Positions 32,883-41,667 of a DNA stretch of 64,000 bases are shown here, piece after piece. Within the stretch, counting starts at the first letter, position 1. The number at the start of each line of letters is the position of its first letter. The notes beneath the pieces were generated by a model. It had not been told where the DNA came from, searched no databases, and was given only the letters and a program-made list of their open reading frames with translations. Origin of the DNA: CADEED01 sp020442965 (lineage in GTDB: Bacteria > Pseudomonadota > Gammaproteobacteria > Steroidobacterales > Steroidobacteraceae); NCBI GenBank assembly GCA_041395525.1, contig JAWLAH010000003.1:124001-188000 (forward strand), read 5' to 3'. The translations under genes and the position numbers were made by a program.

Positions 32883-33626
32883 CGCGTGGTCGCCCGATGT
32901 GCCAGGAGAGAGCGCACGCGCCGCAACCCACAGTTCGATGATCTGGACACCCTGCGCCCGTAATACTCGCGCCAACTCGTCAGCCGTGCTGCCAGTGGTG
33001 ACGACATCATCGACGATTGCAACGTGCCGCACACCCTGTAGTGCGGATCCCACCCTACCGGTTGCGATGCCGAAGGCGCAGCGCACGTTGCGGCGTCGCT
33101 CAGCTGGCGACAGGGCCGTCTGTGAGCGTGTCGCTAACAATCGCTCCACCGCTCGCGGCGCAAACGGCACGCGGAGCCGGGCTGCAACGTGCCTGGCAAT
33201 CTCGGCGGCTTGATTGAAGCCACGCTCGCGATGGCGAGCGCGGTGCAGGGGAACCGGCAATACGAGCTCGGGGAGACGACAACCCTCATCCAGCCCGCAC
33301 CGCTGCTGGATCTTGCGCGCCAGCAGCTCGCCCAAGACGCGAGCATAAACCGCTTCGCCGCGGTACTTGAGCGCGCGCACCAACTGATCGACCGGAAACT
33401 CATAGCGCAATGGCGCGAGCACCGCGTTGAGCTGGCTCGTCCGCGTGATGGCGATATCGGACCATGGAAGTGCATCGGCGCAATCTGCGCACAAGTCCAG
33501 CCCGGGTGTGCCGCCCCGAGCGCCGCACAGACAGCAGCGAGCCGGCAACAACTCGCTCGTAAACCGAAGGATACGCCGCAGGTTGACAGCCGCCGCAATC
33601 CTCTCGAACATCGCACTCTCTGACAT
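32316..33626 (-). CDS. comF: ComF family protein, with a long 3' extension antisense to ubiA
   Basis: The first ~245 residues are a standard ComF: a Zn-binding Cys set (CCLCGARGG...LCADC), ALKYRGE, LPVPLHRARHRERGFNQA, and the phosphoribosyltransferase motif VDDVVTTGSTADEL. ComF proteins normally end shortly after the equivalent of LWVAARA. Here no stop occurs there, and the frame continues about 189 residues through the complement of ubiA until 32316. The extension is charged, His/Arg/Glu-rich and unlike any family I know, so it looks like shadow sequence reached after loss of the normal stop. Start: ATG 33626; ATGs at 33638 and 33611 are alternatives. Role: DNA uptake/competence in some species, otherwise unknown. 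Confidence 0.75.
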   Translation of the reverse strand: MSESAMFERIAAAVNLRRILRFTSELLPARCCLCGARGGTPGLDLCADCADALPWSDIAITRTSQLNAVLAPLRYEFPVDQLVRALKYRGEAVYARVLGELLARKIQQRCGLDEGCRLPELVLPVPLHRARHRERGFNQAAEIARHVAARLRVPFAPRAVERLLATRSQTALSPAERRRNVRCAFGIATGRVGSALQGVRHVAIVDDVVTTGSTADELARVLRAQGVQIIELWVAARALSPGTSGDHASGPKRVFEQDADEHGQASKIVVAKGAKAAVSVSIANQPLLIDKEYRGTGNAELVPVPEQHAVANEVECDQRHGLQGCHDHTIHVAEEDRTGAHTEFDVVVPVDHRVERVVRRGPDNGRYEQVPADARHRAELRHEYHRHAPAECQAEIELRDREEPLEKRIGDGQRCTDERELDRPGIQLQHQCQRQR

Positions 33627-33677
33627 GATGGATAGCATTGCCCGAACAGCGCGCTCCGACTACCTCAGAATGTTCTG

Positions 33678-33695
33678 CAAACAGGTCCAAACAGG
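33678..33695 (+). promoter_or_regulatory. Direct repeat CAAACAGG upstream of bioB
   Basis: Two identical 8-base copies at 33678 and 33688, offset by 10 bases (one helical turn), in the 99-base gap between comF and bioB. This spacing suits a protein binding the same face twice. It does not match the BirA operator (TTGTAAACC dyad). Possible operator for the biotin operon. Confidence 0.35.
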
Positions 33696-33725
33696 CGCGT
33701 TGCCGCGTCCCTCGAAAGCGCCACT

Positions 33726-34712
33726 ATGAAAGATTTGCTTGATCGCGTGGGCACCGTTCGCCACGACTGGTCTCTGGCCGAGATTGCCCAATTGTTGGCG
33801 TTGCCCTTCGCCGACCTCATCTTTCACGCCCAGCGCGTGCATCGTGAACATCATCGAGCCAATACCGTGCAGATGAGCACACTGCTGTCGATCAAGACCG
33901 GCGCTTGCCCTGAGGACTGCGCATACTGCCCGCAGAGCGTGCGCTACGACACCGGCCTCGAACCCGCTGCGTTGTTACCGATCGGCGAAGTGCGCGCCCA
34001 GGCAGAAGCCGCGCGTGCCGCCGGCGCCACGCGCTTTTGCATGGGCGCGGCCTACCGCTCGCCCAAGCAGAAGGACGTCGTCGCGATTGCCGCGATGATC
34101 CGCGAAGTCCGTTCGCTAGGCCTTGAAACCTGCGCAACGCTCGGCATGCTGACCGCAGCCCAGGCGCTCGAGCTCAAGCACGCCGGGCTCGACTACTACA
34201 ATCACAACCTCGATACCTCGCCGGAGTTCTACGGCGAAGTGATTACGACGCGCACCTACCAGGATCGCCTCGACACGCTGGCCGCGGTGCGTGCGGCCGG
34301 CCTCAACGTCTGCTGCGGCGGCATCATAGGCATGGGCGAGAGCGCCGCTGATCGGGCCGGGTTGTTAGCGCAGCTCGCCAATCTGCCGGAGCACCCTGAA
34401 AGCGTGCCGATCAATCAACTGGTGCGGGTACCCGGCACTCCGCTCGCTGATGCCGCGCCAGTCGACCCGCTCGACTTCGTCCGCACGATCGCCGTCGCGC
34501 GCCTCATCATGCCAAGAGCCTACGTGCGACTATCCGCCGGCCGCGAAGCCATGTCCGATGAGATGCAGGCACTGTGCCTGCTGGCCGGTGCAAACTCGAT
34601 CTTCTATGGTGACCAATTACTCACGACTGGCAATCCGGCGGCTGAACGCGATCGTGCGCTGCTCGCGCGCCTGGGCGTCGAGGCCGAGACCCCCGTCGGC
34701 GTCGCGCACTGA
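33726..34712 (+). CDS. bioB: Biotin synthase
   Basis: 328 residues. Radical SAM cluster Cys61, Cys65 and Cys68 in CPEDCAYC; YYNHNLDTS, and the second-cluster ligands including the Arg near 265 (YVRLSAGRE). Inserts sulfur into dethiobiotin. First gene of bioB-F-H-C-D, in which the genes are separated by 21 bases at most or overlap. Confidence 0.97.
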   Translation: MKDLLDRVGTVRHDWSLAEIAQLLALPFADLIFHAQRVHREHHRANTVQMSTLLSIKTGACPEDCAYCPQSVRYDTGLEPAALLPIGEVRAQAEAARAAGATRFCMGAAYRSPKQKDVVAIAAMIREVRSLGLETCATLGMLTAAQALELKHAGLDYYNHNLDTSPEFYGEVITTRTYQDRLDTLAAVRAAGLNVCCGGIIGMGESAADRAGLLAQLANLPEHPESVPINQLVRVPGTPLADAAPVDPLDFVRTIAVARLIMPRAYVRLSAGREAMSDEMQALCLLAGANSIFYGDQLLTTGNPAAERDRALLARLGVEAETPVGVAH

Positions 34713-34733
34713 CGGATTGCCCGGGCCGACGAC

Positions 34734-35918
34734 ATGCAACGCGATCCCGGTGCGCTAGCCGCCGCGCTGGCACAGCTCGACCGGGCGCAGTTGCAACGCG
34801 TGCGGCGCGTCAATCACGCACGGCGTCCGCACGCTTCGATGATCGACAATAGTGGCGCGCCGCTCGAATTCTGCAGTAACGACTACCTGGGCTTGGCGCG
34901 GCATCCGGCCGTGGTGCGCGCGTTTGTCCGGGCGGCCGAGCGCTATGGCGTTGGCAGTGGCGCCTCACATCTGGTCACCGGCCACGGTCCCGAGCACGCG
35001 GCGCTGGAAGAGCAGGTGGCCGCATACACCGGGCGCGAGCGGGCGCTGTGCTTTTCCAGCGGCTATCTCGCCAATCTGGGCGTCATCGATGCGCTCATCG
35101 AACGGCGCGATCAGCTGCTGCAAGACCGGCTCAATCACGCCTCACTCCTGGACGCCGCGCGCCTCGCAGGCGCGACGCTGCAGCGTTATCCGCACAACGA
35201 TGCACTCGCGGCGGAACGCATGTTGTCAACGAGGACCGCGGCGAACACGCTGATCGCGACCGACGGCGTGTTCAGCATGGACGGGGACATTGCACCGCTG
35301 CCGGCACTGGCGCGGCTCGCCAGCGCTCAAAACGCGTGGCTATTGGTTGACGATGCGCATGGACTGGGGGTGCTCGGGCGCACGGGCCGGGGCACGTGTG
35401 AGCACTACCAATTGGACTCGAACGCCGTGCCCATTCTGATCGGGACTTTCGGCAAGGCATTTGGTACCTGCGGTGCGTTCGTTGCAGGATCGGCCGACCT
35501 GATCGAGTTCCTGCTGCAGAAATCTCGTACCTATATCTACACGACCGCCCTGCCACCGGCGATCGCGGCCGCCACTCGCGCCGCTCTCGAGTTGTCCGAG
35601 GCCGAAAGCTGGCGTCGGGATAAAGTCCTGGCATTGGTCGAGCGATTCCGCAGCGGTGCTCTCGCTCGCGAAATTCCATTGACCGACTCAACCACCCCCA
35701 TCCAGCCGGTGTTGTTGGGCTCGGCAGCGCGCGCGCTGGCTGTTAGTCGGGCGCTCGACGTACGGGGGATACGAGTAGCCGCCATTCGACCACCGACCGT
35801 GCCACCCGGGACGGCTCGCCTGCGAATCACGTTTTCAGCCAACCATGACGAAGCGGCGATCGATCACTTGGTCGGCACCCTCGCCCAGGCACTCGCCGCA
35901 AATCCCGCTGTCGCATGA
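34734..35918 (+). CDS. bioF: 8-amino-7-oxononanoate synthase
   Basis: 394 residues. PLP lysine is Lys241 in GTFGKAFGT; the substrate-binding NDYLGLA and HASLLDAARL, and DDAHGLGVLG are present. Condenses pimeloyl-ACP with alanine. The stop overlaps the bioH ATG by four bases. Confidence 0.96.
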   Translation: MQRDPGALAAALAQLDRAQLQRVRRVNHARRPHASMIDNSGAPLEFCSNDYLGLARHPAVVRAFVRAAERYGVGSGASHLVTGHGPEHAALEEQVAAYTGRERALCFSSGYLANLGVIDALIERRDQLLQDRLNHASLLDAARLAGATLQRYPHNDALAAERMLSTRTAANTLIATDGVFSMDGDIAPLPALARLASAQNAWLLVDDAHGLGVLGRTGRGTCEHYQLDSNAVPILIGTFGKAFGTCGAFVAGSADLIEFLLQKSRTYIYTTALPPAIAAATRAALELSEAESWRRDKVLALVERFRSGALAREIPLTDSTTPIQPVLLGSAARALAVSRALDVRGIRVAAIRPPTVPPGTARLRITFSANHDEAAIDHLVGTLAQALAANPAVA

Positions 35919-36733
35919 ACGAGCGCGTGCCACACCCGCCCGCGGCGAGTAGCCACAATGGCATCTACCTTGAGCAGCGCGGCGCCGGCCCGCCGCTCGT
36001 GATGCTGCACGGCTGGGGGCTCAACCTGCGCGTGTTCGACATCCTGGCGTCGACGCTCGCAGCGGACTTTCGAGTGTTTGCGGTCGACCTACCCGGTCAC
36101 GGGCGCAGCACCGCAACCAGGCTCGCGGACCTGGAACCGTTGCTCGACGTGCTGCCGTCACGATTCGCTCTGCTCGGCTGGTCCCTCGGCGGACAGATCG
36201 CCTTGCGGCTGGCGGCACAGACCCCGGCTCGGATTGCCGCGCTGATCCTGATCTCGACGACACCTAGATTCACTCGCGCGGCCGATTGGTCTGCGGGTCT
36301 GCCGGCCGCCGTGCTGGACGGTTTTGCCGAGCATTTGCAGCGCGACTACCGGCGCACGATCAGCGACTTCCTGGAATGGCAGGTCCGCGGTGCTATGGCG
36401 GCAGACGCCACCCTCGCGGCGTTGCGAGCGACGCTGCTGAATCACGGCGAAGCGTCAGGCGCAGCGCTGCGCGCGGGCCTCGAACTCCTGCGCGTCTCGG
36501 ACTTGCGATCCGTGCTGCCTTCAATCAGCGCGCCCTCGCTGCTGATCGCCGGGCAATACGACCGCGTGACGCCCGCGGCGGCGGCCCAGTCGATGCTTGA
36601 GTCGATGCCCGATGCCCGGTTGCTGGAAATCCGCCGCGCCGGTCACGCGCCGTTTCTCTCGCATGCGGCGGACTGCGCAGCGGCAATTCGCGCGTTGCTC
36701 GAACAGCCGCAAGCAGCATCATGCGACGCATGA
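35915..36733 (+). CDS. bioH: Pimeloyl-ACP methyl ester carboxylesterase
   Basis: 272 residues, alpha/beta hydrolase. Nucleophile Ser90 in GWSLGG, Asp216 in GQYDRV and His244 in GHAPF; the spacing between them closely matches E. coli BioH (82, 207, 235). Oxyanion loop LHGWGLN near 31. Removes the methyl group added by BioC so that pimeloyl-ACP can leave chain elongation. Overlaps bioC by 13 bases. Confidence 0.94.
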   Translation: MNERVPHPPAASSHNGIYLEQRGAGPPLVMLHGWGLNLRVFDILASTLAADFRVFAVDLPGHGRSTATRLADLEPLLDVLPSRFALLGWSLGGQIALRLAAQTPARIAALILISTTPRFTRAADWSAGLPAAVLDGFAEHLQRDYRRTISDFLEWQVRGAMAADATLAALRATLLNHGEASGAALRAGLELLRVSDLRSVLPSISAPSLLIAGQYDRVTPAAAAQSMLESMPDARLLEIRRAGHAPFLSHAADCAAAIRALLEQPQAASCDA

Positions 36734-37662
36734 CCGCAGATGATCCGTTCGCACTCGAGCGCAGGCGGGTCGGCGCCGCTTTCGATGCCGCAAGCGAACG
36801 CTACGATGCCGCCGCGAAGATTCAGCACGCAGTCCGGGCGGAACTGCTCGAGCGACTGCTCGAGTTGCGGCTCGAGCCCCGCACGATCCTCGATCTCGGA
36901 GCCGGCACGGGGACGGGGGCGCGCGACCTGAAACGGCGCTTCCCGAAGTCGTTGGTCGTGGCCACAGACCTTGCACCGGCCATGCTGCGGGTGGCAGCCA
37001 AACGATCGTCGTGGCTGCGACCGTTTGGTCGCGTCGCTGCGGATGCATATCGCCTACCGTTCCGGAATCAGAGCTTTGATCTGATCTTTAGCAATCTAAT
37101 GTTTCAATGGTGCGACGATCTCGTCACGCCGTTCAAGGAAGCGCGGCGCGTCCTGAAGCCTTCCGGGCGCTTTCTCATGAGTACTTTTGGACCCGACACG
37201 CTGACCGAACTGCGCCAATCCTGGGCGGCGGCGGGTGACGGCGCCAATCACGTCAGCCGGTTTCTCGACCTGCACGATGTCGGCGATGCCTTGCTCCGAG
37301 CCGGTTTCGTCGAACCCGTGCTGGATGTCGACCGCGTAGTCTTGCAGCACAAGCTTGCCCTTGATCTGATGCGCGAACTCAAGACGATCGGGGCACGCAA
37401 TGCGACGCAGGGACGCAGCCGCGGACTCACGACCAGGCGGCGGCTCGACGCCGTCGTTGCCGCCTACGAAACGCATCGACGCAACGGCAAGCTGCCGGCC
37501 ACGTACGAAGTAGTCTATGCCAGCGCCTGGGGTAACGAATCGGCTCCCGTCGGCATCGCGGATCGCGGTCCGGAGGTCCGCATCGATGCGCATTCCATTC
37601 GGCACCGCTCGCGGTCCCCAGTCGACGACGAGGCCGGTACCGGCCGCGGACCAGCGGCGTGA
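36721..37662 (+). CDS. bioC: Malonyl-ACP O-methyltransferase
   Basis: 313 residues, class I SAM methyltransferase. AFDAASERYDAAAKIQ at the start is typical BioC, then ILDLGAGTGTGAR (SAM motif I near 57), LIFSNLMFQWCDD and GRFLMSTFGPDTL. Begins the pimelate moiety by masking malonyl-ACP. Last ~40 residues (Arg/Gly-rich) are not conserved. Confidence 0.94.
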   Translation: MRRMTADDPFALERRRVGAAFDAASERYDAAAKIQHAVRAELLERLLELRLEPRTILDLGAGTGTGARDLKRRFPKSLVVATDLAPAMLRVAAKRSSWLRPFGRVAADAYRLPFRNQSFDLIFSNLMFQWCDDLVTPFKEARRVLKPSGRFLMSTFGPDTLTELRQSWAAAGDGANHVSRFLDLHDVGDALLRAGFVEPVLDVDRVVLQHKLALDLMRELKTIGARNATQGRSRGLTTRRRLDAVVAAYETHRRNGKLPATYEVVYASAWGNESAPVGIADRGPEVRIDAHSIRHRSRSPVDDEAGTGRGPAA

Positions 37663-38396
37663 GGCGAGCGCGCGGCCTCTTCGTCGCGGGCACCGACACG
37701 GGCGTCGGCAAGACCTTCGTCAGTGTCGGCTTGATTCAGGGATTGGTCGCAGTGGGTCATCGCGTCGCCGCCATGAAGCCGATTGCCGCTGGTTGCGAGC
37801 AGACACCGGCAGGTTTGCGTAACGATGACGCGCGGGCGCTGATGTCCGTCGCGAACGTTGCCGCACCGTACGAGCGCGTCAATCCCTATGCACTGCCGTT
37901 GGCCGCGTCACCGCATCTCGCCGCTCGTGAGGCCGGGGTCGTCATCGACTTGCGGACGATTCGGCTGCAGTTCGACCTGCTGGCGGCCGAGGCCGACGCA
38001 ATCGTGGTCGAAGGAGCCGGCGGCTGGCTCGCACCGATCACCGACACCGAGACGATGGCCGATGTCGCCCACGCACTTGAACTACCCGTGCTGTTGGTCG
38101 TTGGTGTACGGCTGGGTTGTCTCAATCATGCACTGCTCAGCGCCCAGGCCATTGCGGCCGGCGGCGCCCACCTGCTCGGCTGGATCGCCAACTGCACCGA
38201 TCCCATGATGCCGCTGCGCGATGCCAACATCGCAACCCTCGCACAGCGCTGGGGTCAAGATCCTCTCGCGGTTGTCGCACCGCAAATCGCGTTCGCCCGC
38301 CGCTCGGGTGCGCTCGGTGCAGATTGGCTGAAGGCGTCGCGCGCACTCGACCATGCACTTACCCTGTATCTGACGGAAAATCGCATAAGTCCTTGA
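37659..38396 (+). CDS. bioD: Dethiobiotin synthetase
   Basis: 245 residues. P-loop GTDTGVGKT at 11-19, KPIAAGCE, VEGAGGWLAPI near 115. Closes the ureido ring of dethiobiotin with CO2 and ATP. GTG start overlaps the bioC stop (GTGA). bioA is absent from this cluster and must be elsewhere. Confidence 0.95.
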   Translation: MRRARGLFVAGTDTGVGKTFVSVGLIQGLVAVGHRVAAMKPIAAGCEQTPAGLRNDDARALMSVANVAAPYERVNPYALPLAASPHLAAREAGVVIDLRTIRLQFDLLAAEADAIVVEGAGGWLAPITDTETMADVAHALELPVLLVVGVRLGCLNHALLSAQAIAAGGAHLLGWIANCTDPMMPLRDANIATLAQRWGQDPLAVVAPQIAFARRSGALGADWLKASRALDHALTLYLTENRISP

Positions 38397-38417
38397 GCGG
38401 GGTACGAATGCGCGCGC

Positions 38418-38423
38418 TATAAT
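38418..38423 (+). promoter_or_regulatory. -10 box (TATAAT) of an apparently leaderless message
   Basis: Perfect TATAAT ends eight bases before the ATG of the DUF2244 gene, and no Shine-Dalgarno sequence is present, so the transcript should start at or within a base or two of the start codon. A possible -35 TTGAGC at 38393-38398 has a 19-base spacer, longer than usual. Confidence 0.55.
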
Positions 38424-38431
38424 TTTCGGAT

Positions 38432-38923
38432 ATGGCCAACGGTTTGCAGCGCATCGTGCTGGCGCCACATTGTTCGTTGTCGGTGCGGGGCGCGGTCTAC
38501 TTTTTCGCGCTCATGTGTTGCGCGACGTTTGGTGTCGCCGGCGTCGTCGCCGCTCAGGGATTCTGGCCGGTACTGCCGTTTGCGGGCCTGGAGATGGGGC
38601 TGCTGGGTTGGGCGTTGCATCAAAGCATGCAGCGCCGCCACCAGCGACAGACTATTGTCGTCTCCGATGACGAAGTGGTCATCGCCGATGGCGAGCGGGA
38701 ATGCCCGGTCGCGGTCTTCAAGCGTCACTGGACCAGGGTGAAGGTGCGCAGCGCGGGTTCGCGATTGCATCCGAGCCGTCTGGTGATCGAGTCGCAGGGC
38801 AAGACCTGCGAGGTCGGTGGGTTTCTCACCGAGGACGAACGCCGTCGCGTCGCTTTGCAGCTGACGTCGTTGATCGGGCGGATGAACGACACGCCTGCGC
38901 TTGCGCGCGGCTCGATGATCTGA
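38432..38923 (+). CDS. DUF2244 membrane protein at the head of the cox locus
   Basis: 163 residues. Two membrane helices at about 18-40 and 45-65, then a cytoplasmic beta-rich domain with DDEVVIADGERECPVAVFKRHW and a basic segment. DUF2244 genes commonly precede cytochrome c oxidase subunit II; the biochemical role is unknown. It has its own promoter with almost no 5' leader. coxB follows after 32 bases. Confidence 0.87.
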   Translation: MANGLQRIVLAPHCSLSVRGAVYFFALMCCATFGVAGVVAAQGFWPVLPFAGLEMGLLGWALHQSMQRRHQRQTIVVSDDEVVIADGERECPVAVFKRHWTRVKVRSAGSRLHPSRLVIESQGKTCEVGGFLTEDERRRVALQLTSLIGRMNDTPALARGSMI

Positions 38924-38955
38924 CGGTATATTTGTTGTGTTAAGGACGAATACTG

Positions 38956-39843
38956 ATGGTTAGTGCTCGAAAGATCCTGCTGGGTGTGGCTGCGTTGTTA
39001 GCAGTTGGCATTGCGCCGCTGGCCAGCGCCGGGTGGGGCGATCTCGATATGCCGGTAGGCGTTACGCAGCTGAGCAAGGAAATACACGGGCTGCACACGG
39101 CCGTTCTGTGGGTCTGTATCGTGATCGGAATCGCGGTCTTCGGTGTGATGATCTATTCGATGATCAAGTTCCGCAAATCCCAGGGCGCGATCCCCGACAC
39201 GACGCTCATTCACAGCACGCGGGTCGAGATCGTCTGGACCGTGGTGCCAGTGATCATTCTGGTGGCGATGGTCGTGCCGGCGACGCGCACGCTGATGACC
39301 ATCGAGGACGCACGTGGTGTCGAGCTCAACATCAAGGTGACGGGTTACCAATGGAAATGGCAGTACGAGTACCTTGAAGACGGCATCAATTTTTTCTCGA
39401 CACTGGATCGCGCGAGCAATGCGGCGCGCCAACTGCAATCGGGCATCGATCCGAACAGCGTTCCTCACTACCTGCTGAACGTGGACAACCCACTCGTTAT
39501 ACCGGTCGGCACCAAGGTCCGCCTGCTGCTAACCGCACAAGACGTGATCCATTCCTGGTGGGTGCCGGAATTCGGAATGAAGAAGGACGCCATACCGGGC
39601 TTCACCAACGAAATGTGGATCCGGGTGGACGAAGACAAGCCAGGCCTCTATCGGGGCCAGTGCGCCGAACTGTGTGGCCGCGATCACGGCTTCATGCCGA
39701 TCGTGGTCGACGTCAAATCGAAGGCGGATTACGCTGCCTGGGTAGCGGCGCACAAAGAGGTTGCGAAACCGCCGGCTGACGCCGCACCCGCCGACACCGC
39801 GCACGTAGCAGCACCGACCGGCGCTACGCCCACCGCCGGCTAA
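38956..39843 (+). CDS. coxB: Cytochrome c oxidase subunit II
   Basis: 295 residues. Signal-like N-terminus (residues 5-25), two membrane helices (about 48-70 and 88-110), then the CuA domain: YQWKWQYEY, His199 in HSWWVPEFG, Cys236, Glu238, Cys240, His244 and Met247 in CAELCGRDHGFM. Accepts electrons from cytochrome c. The C-terminal 25 residues are Ala/Pro/Thr-rich; there is no fused cytochrome c domain. AAGGA is nine bases upstream of the ATG. Confidence 0.96.
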   Translation: MVSARKILLGVAALLAVGIAPLASAGWGDLDMPVGVTQLSKEIHGLHTAVLWVCIVIGIAVFGVMIYSMIKFRKSQGAIPDTTLIHSTRVEIVWTVVPVIILVAMVVPATRTLMTIEDARGVELNIKVTGYQWKWQYEYLEDGINFFSTLDRASNAARQLQSGIDPNSVPHYLLNVDNPLVIPVGTKVRLLLTAQDVIHSWWVPEFGMKKDAIPGFTNEMWIRVDEDKPGLYRGQCAELCGRDHGFMPIVVDVKSKADYAAWVAAHKEVAKPPADAAPADTAHVAAPTGATPTAG

Positions 39844-39874
39844 TCACCCTGGAATCTTGCAGACGAGAACGAAC

Positions 39875-41482
39875 ATGGCCACGACTACCGTACACAACGC
39901 AGACCACGATCACCACGACCACAAGCCGCACGGCATCGGTCGCTGGCTCTTCGCCACCAACCACAAGGACATCGGCACGATGTACCTCGTGTTCGCCTGC
40001 ATCATGTTCTTTGTCGGCGGCACGATGGCGCTCATCATTCGCACCGAGTTGTTCCAGCCTGGTCTGCAATTCGTCGACCCGCAGTTTTTCAATTCGATGA
40101 CCACGATGCATGCGCTCGTGATGATTTTCGGCGCAGTGATGCCCGCTTGGACCGGCCTCGCCAACTGGATGATCCCGATGCAGGTCGGCGCACCCGACAT
40201 GGCGTTGCCGCGGCTCAACAACTTCTCGTTCTGGATCCTGCCGTTCGCGTTCACTTTGTTGCTGGCAACGCTGTTCGTGCCTGGTGGTGCGCCCGCCGGC
40301 GGCTGGACCATGTATCCGCCGCTCATGCTGCAGACGGGCGACGCGTTTCCCTTCGTGATCTTCGCGATTCACTTGATGGGAGCTTCCTCGATCCTGGGTG
40401 CGATCAACGTGGTCGTGACCGTGATGAATATGCGCGCGCCCGGTGTCGGCCTCTTGAACATGCCGCTGTTCGTCTGGACCTGGCTGATCACGGCCTACCT
40501 ACTCATCGCGACGATGCCCGTGCTCGCCGGCGGCGTGACGATGCTGCTCACCGATCACTTCTTCGGCACCACCTTTTTCGCGGCCTCTGGCGGCGGCGAT
40601 CCGGTGATGTACCAGCACATTTTCTGGTTCTTCGGTCACCCCGAGGTGTACATCCTGATCCTGCCGGCGTTCGGCATCATCTCGGAGATCATCCCGACCT
40701 TCTCACGCAAGCCGCTCTTCGGCTACGGCGCGATGGTCTACGCTACCGCGTCGATTGCGTTCCTGTCGTTCATCGTGTGGGCGCATCACATGTTCACCGT
40801 CGGCATGCCGCTCGCCGGGCAGCTGTTCTTCATGCTGTCGACCATGCTGATCGCGATTCCGACCGGGGTGAAGGTGTTCAACTGGACCGCAACCATGTGG
40901 CGCGGCTCGCTCACGTTCGAGCCGCCGATGTTGTTTGCGTTGTCTTTCCTCTTCCTGTTCACCATCGGCGGATTCTCGGGCCTGATGCTCGCAATCGTAC
41001 CGGCGGACTTCCAGTACCAGGACACGTACTTCGTTGTCGCCCACTTCCACTATGTGTTGGTGCCAGGCGCCGTGTTCGCGATCATGGCCGGCGTTTACTA
41101 CTGGCTGCCGAAATGGACCGGCAAGATGTACGACATGCGCCTGGCCACGTGGCACTTCTGGATTTCCACCATTGGTGTGAACATCCTGTTCTTCCCGCAG
41201 CACTTCCTCGGCCTGGCAGGTATGCCACGCCGCATCCCCGATTACGCTACCCAGTTCGCCGACTGGAACATGGTGTCTTCGATCGGCGCGTTTATTTTTG
41301 GTTTCTCGCAGCTCATGTTCCCGTACATAATCTGGAAATGCGTACGTGGCGGTGAGAAGGTGGGCAGTCGCGTCTGGGAAGGCGCGCACGGTCTCGAATG
41401 GGAACTGCCGTCACCGGCTCCCTATCACAGCTGGGAGACACCGCCGTCGCTCGAGGTGATCGCCCGTGGTGCCGAGCATTGA
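39875..41482 (+). CDS. coxA: Cytochrome c oxidase subunit I (aa3 type)
   Basis: 535 residues, twelve membrane helices expected. Low-spin heme His in MTTMHALVM, the HPEVYILILPAFG segment with the CuB His and cross-linked Tyr, AHHMF with the His pair, and the heme a3/a His pair in VAHFHYVL. The His-rich N-terminus (HNADHDHHDHKPHG) is unusual for its density of His and could bind metal. ATG 39875 preferred over TTG 39857. Catalytic subunit of the proton-pumping oxidase. Confidence 0.96.
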   Translation: MATTTVHNADHDHHDHKPHGIGRWLFATNHKDIGTMYLVFACIMFFVGGTMALIIRTELFQPGLQFVDPQFFNSMTTMHALVMIFGAVMPAWTGLANWMIPMQVGAPDMALPRLNNFSFWILPFAFTLLLATLFVPGGAPAGGWTMYPPLMLQTGDAFPFVIFAIHLMGASSILGAINVVVTVMNMRAPGVGLLNMPLFVWTWLITAYLLIATMPVLAGGVTMLLTDHFFGTTFFAASGGGDPVMYQHIFWFFGHPEVYILILPAFGIISEIIPTFSRKPLFGYGAMVYATASIAFLSFIVWAHHMFTVGMPLAGQLFFMLSTMLIAIPTGVKVFNWTATMWRGSLTFEPPMLFALSFLFLFTIGGFSGLMLAIVPADFQYQDTYFVVAHFHYVLVPGAVFAIMAGVYYWLPKWTGKMYDMRLATWHFWISTIGVNILFFPQHFLGLAGMPRRIPDYATQFADWNMVSSIGAFIFGFSQLMFPYIIWKCVRGGEKVGSRVWEGAHGLEWELPSPAPYHSWETPPSLEVIARGAEH

Positions 41483-41505
41483 TCTTCACTTTGGGTGTTA
41501 GCAGT

Positions 41506-41640
41506 ATGAGCAGCGATCCGCGCACCAGCTACGATGCGACACGGCGCGCGCGCGTCCGGCGCACCGCCATTGTTTTGGGTTTGGTCGCGCTCGGCTTCTA
41601 TCTCGGGTTCATCGCTCTCTCGGTCAGTCGCGCCCAATAG
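41506..41640 (+). CDS. Small membrane protein, cytochrome oxidase small assembly protein type
   Basis: 44 residues: basic, Arg-rich N-terminal 20 residues and one membrane helix (AIVLGLVALGFYLGFIALSV). Position between coxA and cox11 and its size match the short assembly proteins annotated there in many proteobacteria. Starts 23 bases after the coxA stop and ends 27 bases before cox11. Confidence 0.75.
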   Translation: MSSDPRTSYDATRRARVRRTAIVLGLVALGFYLGFIALSVSRAQ

Positions 41641-41667
41641 CGCTGCCCCATCACTACGCGAACCGAG

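Noticed and set aside
33627..33725. BirA operator upstream of bioB
   Set aside because: No TTGTAAACC-type dyad is present; only the CAAACAGG direct repeat.
40147..41355. 402-codon plus-strand frame inside coxA
   Set aside because: Same-strand alternate frame of subunit I; Arg/His-rich, no family resemblance.
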